NCBI GenBank assembly: GCA_018267005.1
Contig: JAFDZK010000003.1
Location: 1 to 47,630, forward strand
Direction of reading: 5' to 3'
Source: Bacteroidota bacterium
GTDB taxonomy: Bacteria; Bacteroidota; Bacteroidia; Sphingobacteriales; Sphingobacteriaceae
Length of the DNA: 47,630 bases
The notes beneath the pieces are model-generated. The model worked only from the letters and a program-made list of their open reading frames with translations, did no database searches and had not been told where the DNA came from. The first letter of the stretch is position 1, and the number at the start of each line of letters is the position of its first letter. Made by a program: the position numbers and the translations under genes. Below are positions 41,972 through 47,630 of the stretch, one piece after another.

Positions 41972-42358
41972 TATACGTTTTTTAATATCCGCAAACTTAA
42001 AAACTTGCCATAAATAATATATCAGCTACCTCTGTTTTTTATATGCAGAACGAAGTGAAAGCATATCGGGTCCGGGTATCCCGGCAAGCGTATCGGGGCA
42101 CCCGATACATGGCTTGCTTTACTTAAACTTCACAACTTTTTAGACGTAAATCAGTACCTCGCAAAGCACCTGGTTATTCAATGGTAAATAGAATACCTGT
42201 CCGTATTTTCATATCTTTGGATTCTAGAAAAATTGCTAACCTTGTTCGGCAAACTAATAATTGCTCAACTTAACTTCTGATATTTATAAATAACATTCGA
42301 GTATTTCAATATTTGAAGACAGTAAGGCATTTGGCGTTTTATCAGATATGAAGTAAGA
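41972..42358. other. Gene-free gap before the methyltransferase, with hairpins
   Basis: These 387 bases hold no supported gene. A long hairpin joins GCAAGC (42084-42089) and GTATCGGG (42090-42097) with CCCGATAC (42101-42108) and GCTTGC (42112-42117). Just before it CCGGG-TAT-CCCGG adds another stem. A promoter box lies at 42212-42219, leaving a leader of about 135 bases. Confidence 0.55.
42212..42219 (+). promoter_or_regulatory. Bacteroidota -7 box (TATCTTTG) upstream of the methyltransferase
   Basis: TATCTTTG matches TAnnTTTG and points towards the methyltransferase at 42359. The -33 TTTG is not clear. Confidence 0.4.
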
Positions 42359-45085
42359 ATGAATGCAGTTGAGATTGAAGAAGCTATTTCCTTATTAGCA
42401 GAGCAGCCTTTTGTGCCAGCTGAATTTCCGTATGCCTTCTTAGAAGCATTTGGTAACAAATCGACAACTATTAAACGCCTGCAAACCGGAAATAACAACA
42501 AATCCGATATCGAAAAGGGCGTACTGCAACATAACAATATCCATCTCGCCGTATGCGATGAAGGCAAGGTTGCCGAAACCCTTAAGAAGCTGAAAGAAAG
42601 CCCCACCACAACGAAGGCAAAAGCTAAATTTATTTTGGCTACGGACGGCGTTGAATTTCAAGCAGAGGACCTGAACAGCGGTGAAACTGTTGCTTGTGAA
42701 TATCCAAATTTTCATAATTACTTTGGATTCTTCCTGCCTTTGGCGGGCATTAGCACCGTCAAACAAATCCGTGAAAATGCTTTCGATATAAAAGCTACGA
42801 GCCGCCTTAACAAACTCTATATCGAATTGCTACGACATAACCCGGAATGGGCAACAGCGGAACGCCGCCATGATATGAACCATTTCCTGGCACGTTTGAT
42901 CTTCTGTTTTTTTGCAGAGGATACGGGTATCTTTACAAGCGATGGTCTTTTCACAGATACCGTGCAACAAATGAGTGCAGGTGATGCAACCGACACCCAT
43001 GAGATTATTGGTGAGATCTTTAGGGCGATGGACACAAAGCAGGAGGAACGCGTCGAAAAGAAAGTCAAAAATTGGGCCTATAAATTTCCGTATGTCAATG
43101 GACAACTATTTTCTGGATCGACTGAAACGCCAAAATTCACAAAAATAGCACGGTCGTACTTGCTTCATGTCGGTATTTTGGACTGGAAGAAAATCAATCC
43201 CGATATTTTCGGATCGATGATCCAGGCTGTGGCCGACGACGATGAACGCGGAGCATTAGGTATGCATTACACATCGGTGCCGAATATCCTAAAAGTGTTG
43301 AATCCATTATTCCTTGATGATCTTAGGGCGCAACTGGAAGAAGCAGATGGTAATGCTCGAAAGCTTCTAAACCTTCGCAAACGCATATCGCATATCCGTG
43401 TGTTTGACCCAGCTTGTGGGTCCGGCAATTTCCTAGTGATTGCTTACAAACAAATGCGGGAAATCGAATATGAAATCAACAAACTACGAGGGGAAAATAA
43501 TCTGCCAACAGAAATTCCACTAACCAATTATAGAGGGATTGAATTGCGGGATTTTTCTGCGGAAATTGCGAGACTTGCCCTTATCATTGCCGAATACCAA
43601 TGCGATGTACTTTATCGCGGGCAAAAATTGGCTCTGGCAGAATTTTTGCCGCTTAATTCAGAAAACTGGATTACTTGCGGCAATGCTCTAAGAATTAACT
43701 GGCTTTCAATCTGCCCGCCAACTGGGGTCGGAGTTAAACTTTATGCGGACGACTTATTCAGTACTAATCTCGCCCAATCGGAAATTGATTTCGAAAATGC
43801 AGGGGGTGAGACTTATATATGTGGCAATCCGCCTTATCTAGGTGGTAAAAAACAAGATCAATCGCAGAAACTTGATATGATATCTGTTTTTGGGAAAGAC
43901 TTCCCATATAAAAACCTTGATTATATCTGCGCTTTTTTCGAGAAAGCATCTCTTTATCTATCAAAATTTGATCGGGCTGCATTTGTAACTACTAGTTCTA
44001 TAAATCAGGGTTCGCATGTTCCAACATTATGGCCTCGTCTAATTCATCGAGGTATTTCCATTTTGTTTGCATACAAGCCCTTCAAATGGGCTAACAATGC
44101 AGCTAATAACGCCGGTGTATATGTAACAATTCTAGGGATCTGCAAAGAAAGGAAATGCTCGCCTGTAATTTATAGTGATGGTTTAAAGAGGGAGGTTGCG
44201 CATATTAACAGCTACCTTATTGCTGCTCCTGAAATCATTGTAGAGAAAGAAAGTCAGCCAATATCCAATATATCGAAGATCATTACTGGAAATGCCGCTT
44301 ATGACGCCCAACACCTCCGACTCACAGACTCAGAGGTAAATCTTTTAAAGAAAATTCCAGAATCTACCCAAATTATTAGAAGGATGGTAGGAACTTCGGA
44401 ACTGTTGACCGGAACCCCCGGCAAATGTCTATGGATAGATGACATTCATTTACAGGATGCACTAAAAATTCCTATTATAAGTGAAAAAATAGAAAAAGTG
44501 AAACTCTATCGCGAAAGTGGTGGAGAAGTTGCAAGAACGCTTGTTACTCGCCCGCACCAATTTCGATTTCGCAATGTGGCGAAAAGAAAACAAATAGTTG
44601 TACCACAAGTTTGCTCCGCGGAATTTAAGATTCTCCCTGTAGACCTTCTAGAACCCGATATCATTGTTACTCATCTTGCTCATGTGATGCTAGATCCTGA
44701 AATATATAATTTATCAATCATTAGCTCAAGATTACATTTTGCCTGGGCTTTGGCTTTATCTGGCAGGCATGGGGATGGTCTTCGATATGGTTCCAATCTT
44801 TGCTGGAATACCTTTCCAGTACCCTTACTAACAGAAAAAAATAAGGAAGACTTGACCTTATGTGCAGAAGAAATTCTAATTGCTCGTGAGAGGCATTTTC
44901 CAGCAACAATTTCTGAACTTTATAATTCGGAAGAAATGCCCGAGGATTTACAACTTGCCCATGACCGGAATGATGAAGTTTTAGAACGTATCTATATTGG
45001 CCGGAGATTCAAAAATGACACAGAACGCCTCGAAAAATTATTCGATCTGTATACTGAAATGACTATTAAAAGAAAAGCTGTATGA
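42359..45085 (+). CDS. Class I N6-adenine-type DNA methyltransferase (MmeI/YeeA-like)
   Basis: The protein has 908 residues. The gamma-class methyltransferase core is clear: GMHYTS (301-306), SAM-binding motif I FDPACGSGNF (349-358), and catalytic NPPY (490-493, CGNPPYLGGKK). The N-terminal about 300 residues (HDMNHFLARLIFCFFAEDTGIF at about 171-192) are of the MmeI/YeeA kind, but I see no D...ExK nuclease motif where type IIG enzymes carry one. The C-terminal about 400 residues include a target-recognition region (LKIPIISEKIEKVKLY) and SRLHFAWALALSGRHGDGLRY. It therefore looks like a modification subunit without its own nuclease. The stop overlaps the helicase start as ATGA. Confidence 0.88.
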   Translation: MNAVEIEEAISLLAEQPFVPAEFPYAFLEAFGNKSTTIKRLQTGNNNKSDIEKGVLQHNNIHLAVCDEGKVAETLKKLKESPTTTKAKAKFILATDGVEFQAEDLNSGETVACEYPNFHNYFGFFLPLAGISTVKQIRENAFDIKATSRLNKLYIELLRHNPEWATAERRHDMNHFLARLIFCFFAEDTGIFTSDGLFTDTVQQMSAGDATDTHEIIGEIFRAMDTKQEERVEKKVKNWAYKFPYVNGQLFSGSTETPKFTKIARSYLLHVGILDWKKINPDIFGSMIQAVADDDERGALGMHYTSVPNILKVLNPLFLDDLRAQLEEADGNARKLLNLRKRISHIRVFDPACGSGNFLVIAYKQMREIEYEINKLRGENNLPTEIPLTNYRGIELRDFSAEIARLALIIAEYQCDVLYRGQKLALAEFLPLNSENWITCGNALRINWLSICPPTGVGVKLYADDLFSTNLAQSEIDFENAGGETYICGNPPYLGGKKQDQSQKLDMISVFGKDFPYKNLDYICAFFEKASLYLSKFDRAAFVTTSSINQGSHVPTLWPRLIHRGISILFAYKPFKWANNAANNAGVYVTILGICKERKCSPVIYSDGLKREVAHINSYLIAAPEIIVEKESQPISNISKIITGNAAYDAQHLRLTDSEVNLLKKIPESTQIIRRMVGTSELLTGTPGKCLWIDDIHLQDALKIPIISEKIEKVKLYRESGGEVARTLVTRPHQFRFRNVAKRKQIVVPQVCSAEFKILPVDLLEPDIIVTHLAHVMLDPEIYNLSIISSRLHFAWALALSGRHGDGLRYGSNLCWNTFPVPLLTEKNKEDLTLCAEEILIARERHFPATISELYNSEEMPEDLQLAHDRNDEVLERIYIGRRFKNDTERLEKLFDLYTEMTIKRKAV

Positions 45086-47133
45086 CCGAAAGGAAAGCCA
45101 TACCAACTGTTACGGTAAATTATAAAAGCACCGGAAGATCGACAAAATCTAACGAGTTAGGTATGCGCGCAATGCAGGAACGCGCCTATGAAAAGCGCGG
45201 CGAACAATATTTGTTAATCAAGTCACCGCCGGCATCCGGCAAAAGCCGAGCTTTAATGTTTATTGCACTTGACAAGTTGCACAATCAAGGAATTAAGCAA
45301 GCTATTATCGCTGTACCTGAAAAGTCCATCGGTTCAAGCTTTTCGGATGAGCCGCTTACAAAATTCGGTTACTACTACGATTGGCACGTGAAACCAAAAT
45401 GGAATCTTTGCAACGCACCTGGTGAGGATGGTAGCAAAGTCAATTCGGTTAGGTCTTTCCTCGAAAGTGAAGACAAGGTATTGGTCTGTACACATTCAAC
45501 GTTTCGCTTTGCTATAGAGCGTTTAGGGGTTGAAGTTTTTGATGACCGACTGATCGCTATTGACGAATTCCACCATGTTAGCGCCGACGAAGGCAATGTG
45601 CTCGGGTCGCAACTCAAGCAATTAGTTACACGGGATAAAACGAATATCGTGGCCATGACCGGCTCGTATTTTCGTGGGGACGCAAACCCTGTCTTGATGC
45701 CGGAGGACGAAGCAAAGTTCGATACGGTTACTTATACATATTATGAGCAGCTCAACGGCTACGAATATTTGAAGTCGCTGAACCTAGGTTATTATTTCTA
45801 TAGTGGCGCTTATGCTGATGAGATTTTAAATGTTCTTAACCCGAATGAAAAAACAATCATTCATATACCGAACGTCAACTCTCGTGAAAGCATGGGTGAT
45901 AAAATAAAGGAGGTCGAGCATATTATTGAAGAATTGGGAAGCTGGCAGGGTATTGATCCTGCAACTGGCTTTCATTTGGTTAAAACGCTAGCTGGCAAAA
46001 TTTTGCGGATTGCCGATCTCGTGGAAGATGATGCGGCAAAGCGTAATAAAGTTTCTGCGGCATTAAAACTACCAGAAGCCAAAACTAACCGCGACCACGT
46101 TGATATTATCATTGCATTAGGCATGGCAAAAGAAGGTTTTGACTGGATATGGTGTGAACATGCACTAACCGTGGGTTATCGTTCGAGCTTGACAGAAATC
46201 GTTCAAATTATTGGGCGTGCAACCCGTGATGCACCTAATAAAACCCATGCTCGTTTCACAAATTTAATTGCTGAACCGGATGCTTCGGAAGGGGCTGTTA
46301 CGGATGCGGTAAATGACACTCTAAAAGCCATTTCTGCAAGTTTATTGATGGAACAAGTGCTGGCGCCAAGATTTAATTTTACACCGAAAAAACCGCAGAA
46401 CGGCCCGATAGAAGGTTTTGATTATGGAGAAGGAGGGTACAATCCAGACAAAGAGAATATAGGGTTTAATGAGGAAACGGGCCAGTTCCAGATAGAGATC
46501 AAAGGCCTTTCGATGCCAAAAAGCCCGGACGCACAGCGTATTTGCAAGGAAGATCTGAACGAGGTGATCGCAGCTTTCGCACAGGACAAACAAACCATTG
46601 AACGCGGTCTGTTTGATAAAGAAGTTGTACCACAAGAGTTGACCCAAATACGGATGGGAAAAATAATTAAAGAGAAGTATCCGGAATTGGATCAGGAGGA
46701 TCTGGAGGCCGTTCGGCAACATGCCATTGCGGCGCTGAACCTGACCCAGAAGGCAAAAGAAACACTGAATAAGGATGATGAATTAAGCAGTCGTGGGAAT
46801 ACAGCCCTGATTGATGGAATACGTAGATTTGCCATGGATGTGCGAGATCTTGATGTAGATTGGATTGACAGCATTAATCCATTTAGTGAAGCTTATGCTA
46901 TTTTATCCAAATCAATGACGGAGCAAAGCTTAAAAGCTATGGCAGAAGTCATTTCAGGTAAAAAACCGAATATTTCACTAGAAGAAGCACGGGAACTTGC
47001 GAAACGGGCTCTGAAGTTTAAGAAAGAACGGGGTAGATTGCCGGAAATCAAATCTGCTGACCCATGGGAACAACGCATGGCCCAGGGTATTGCCTTCCTT
47101 GCCCGTATAAAAGCTGAAGAAAAGAATGGCTGA
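45082..47133 (+). CDS. SF2 helicase/ATPase of a restriction-like system
   Basis: The protein has 683 residues. Motifs are Walker A SPPASGKS (48-55), the DExH box DEFH (161-164), motif III TGSYF (193-197), and motif VI QIIGRATRD (375-383), so it is an active-looking superfamily 2 DNA translocase or helicase. After the motor (to about 420) comes a region of about 260 residues without recognised domains. Its end (KERGRLPE, 648-655, then WEQRMAQGIAFLARIK) resembles the N-terminal segment of the next protein. It resembles motors of type I/III restriction systems but lacks their nuclease. The start overlaps the methyltransferase gene by four bases, and the end overlaps the next gene by eight. Confidence 0.88.
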   Translation: MTERKAIPTVTVNYKSTGRSTKSNELGMRAMQERAYEKRGEQYLLIKSPPASGKSRALMFIALDKLHNQGIKQAIIAVPEKSIGSSFSDEPLTKFGYYYDWHVKPKWNLCNAPGEDGSKVNSVRSFLESEDKVLVCTHSTFRFAIERLGVEVFDDRLIAIDEFHHVSADEGNVLGSQLKQLVTRDKTNIVAMTGSYFRGDANPVLMPEDEAKFDTVTYTYYEQLNGYEYLKSLNLGYYFYSGAYADEILNVLNPNEKTIIHIPNVNSRESMGDKIKEVEHIIEELGSWQGIDPATGFHLVKTLAGKILRIADLVEDDAAKRNKVSAALKLPEAKTNRDHVDIIIALGMAKEGFDWIWCEHALTVGYRSSLTEIVQIIGRATRDAPNKTHARFTNLIAEPDASEGAVTDAVNDTLKAISASLLMEQVLAPRFNFTPKKPQNGPIEGFDYGEGGYNPDKENIGFNEETGQFQIEIKGLSMPKSPDAQRICKEDLNEVIAAFAQDKQTIERGLFDKEVVPQELTQIRMGKIIKEKYPELDQEDLEAVRQHAIAALNLTQKAKETLNKDDELSSRGNTALIDGIRRFAMDVRDLDVDWIDSINPFSEAYAILSKSMTEQSLKAMAEVISGKKPNISLEEARELAKRALKFKKERGRLPEIKSADPWEQRMAQGIAFLARIKAEEKNG

Positions 47134-47630
47134 AAAAAAAATACTTACAGACGAAGATGATGCACTTTTGGAGGAACTCGGAATCGAGATTGAGGCCAGG
47201 AAAGTTGCACGCTACAACGCGCGTGAGGAACGGATAATCGCCGGTTTTGAAGTAATCCAAAGATTTGTGAAAGAAAAGGGCCGCTTACCGGAGCACGGTG
47301 AAGATAAAGATATTTTTGAGCGGTTGTATGCAGTTAGACTTGATCAAATCCGCAAACAGCCGGACTGTACAAACCTTTTAAAAGAAATGGATCATCAAAA
47401 ACTTTTGGATGGTAATTATACACCAGAAATGGAAATTCCAGATGATTTAGATGACGATGAATTGCTATTGCAACTGGGTGTAAATGAAAATGAAGAGAAT
47501 TCCATTACAAACCTGAAATATGTAAAATCTCGTGCAGAAAAAAACGCAGCCGAAGAAATCGCCAACCGTACTCGCTGTGAAGACTTTGAGCGATTTAAAC
47601 CTCTATTTGAGGCCGTAAAAAAAGATATTG
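47126..47630 (+). CDS. Third gene of the methyltransferase-helicase set (partial; possible GIY-YIG nuclease)
   Basis: The ATG at 47126 lies inside the helicase end; the frame is open to the window edge (168 residues visible). Visible features are an acidic opening DEDDALLEELGIEIEARKVA, KEKGRLPE (49-56) followed by FERLYAVRLDQIRK as in the helicase C terminus, an acidic stretch DDLDDDELLLQLG, and ITNLKYVKSRAEKNAAEEIA then FERFKPLFEAV. From memory, proteins with this type of N terminus beside such methyltransferase-helicase pairs continue into a GIY-YIG/T5orf172 nuclease domain, but that part lies beyond the window. The product is named tentatively. Confidence 0.7.
   Translation, partial: MAEKKILTDEDDALLEELGIEIEARKVARYNAREERIIAGFEVIQRFVKEKGRLPEHGEDKDIFERLYAVRLDQIRKQPDCTNLLKEMDHQKLLDGNYTPEMEIPDDLDDDELLLQLGVNENEENSITNLKYVKSRAEKNAAEEIANRTRCEDFERFKPLFEAVKKDI

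Overview
The window looks like a chromosome segment of a Bacteroidota bacterium, most likely family Sphingobacteriaceae (Mucilaginibacter or Pedobacter-like). The supporting features are a SusC/SusD/SusE polysaccharide-utilisation locus, the gliding gene gldC, a SusC-type carboxypeptidase-regulatory domain, Bacteroidota promoter boxes of the form TAnnTTTG, and a dihydroorotase of the type I recall from this phylum. The genus is inference; no rRNA or tRNA gene was seen.

Region 1 (1 to about 19000) is ordinary core and accessory chromosome. It holds a three-gene redox unit (di-haem cytochrome lipoprotein, Rieske protein, outer-membrane barrel) and an AT-rich 131-residue membrane-protein gene framed by inverted repeats. 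It also holds the haem exporter ccmB, an O6-alkylguanine repair protein, and an operon running RhlE-type helicase - membrane protein - gldC - membrane protein - CheR. After these come a GT87-like mannosyltransferase, pyrC, a group of small regulatory or stress-type proteins (GyrI-like, SRPBCC, EVE, WYL regulator), and a two-domain ligD with a small conserved partner. The intergenic spaces carry repeat families (GTCCGAAAG-type, GGTGAAAGG-type, and a GTCAT...GAC hairpin) and one Rhs remnant.

Region 2 (about 19000 to 35411) is a compact alpha-mannan utilisation locus. A class I mannose-6-phosphate isomerase with an odd N-terminal extension, a sugar/H+ symporter, SusC, SusD, SusE/F, GH76, GH92 and a second GH76-type enzyme lie on one strand as a probable operon. 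A further GH76 lipoprotein gene has its own promoter region. A divergent GntR/HutC-type regulator is next to the operon start. Palindromes ATGT-N4-ACAT occur before the isomerase gene (two), before the regulator (one) and before the separate GH76 gene (one), so one regulon is likely. In the model, surface GH76 endo-mannanases cut alpha-1,6-mannan, SusCD imports the oligomers, periplasmic GH92 releases mannose, the symporter takes it in, and the isomerase feeds it to glycolysis.

Region 3 (about 35412 to the window end) is a mobilizable genetic element with lower GC than its surroundings. It starts with a large serine recombinase and a 54-residue partner. Next come a strongly structured noncoding stretch, a tiny membrane protein, a protein with a duplicated N-terminal module plus a nucleotidyltransferase-like and a HEPN-like domain, and an XRE regulator. 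A MobB-type relaxase and a MobC-type accessory protein provide mobilization, and a histone H1-like protein follows. The cargo at the right edge is a tightly overlapping set: a DNA methyltransferase without a visible nuclease domain, an SF2 helicase, and a third protein cut by the window end. It looks like a restriction-type defence system and is the most interesting part of the window. The right end of the element is outside the window.
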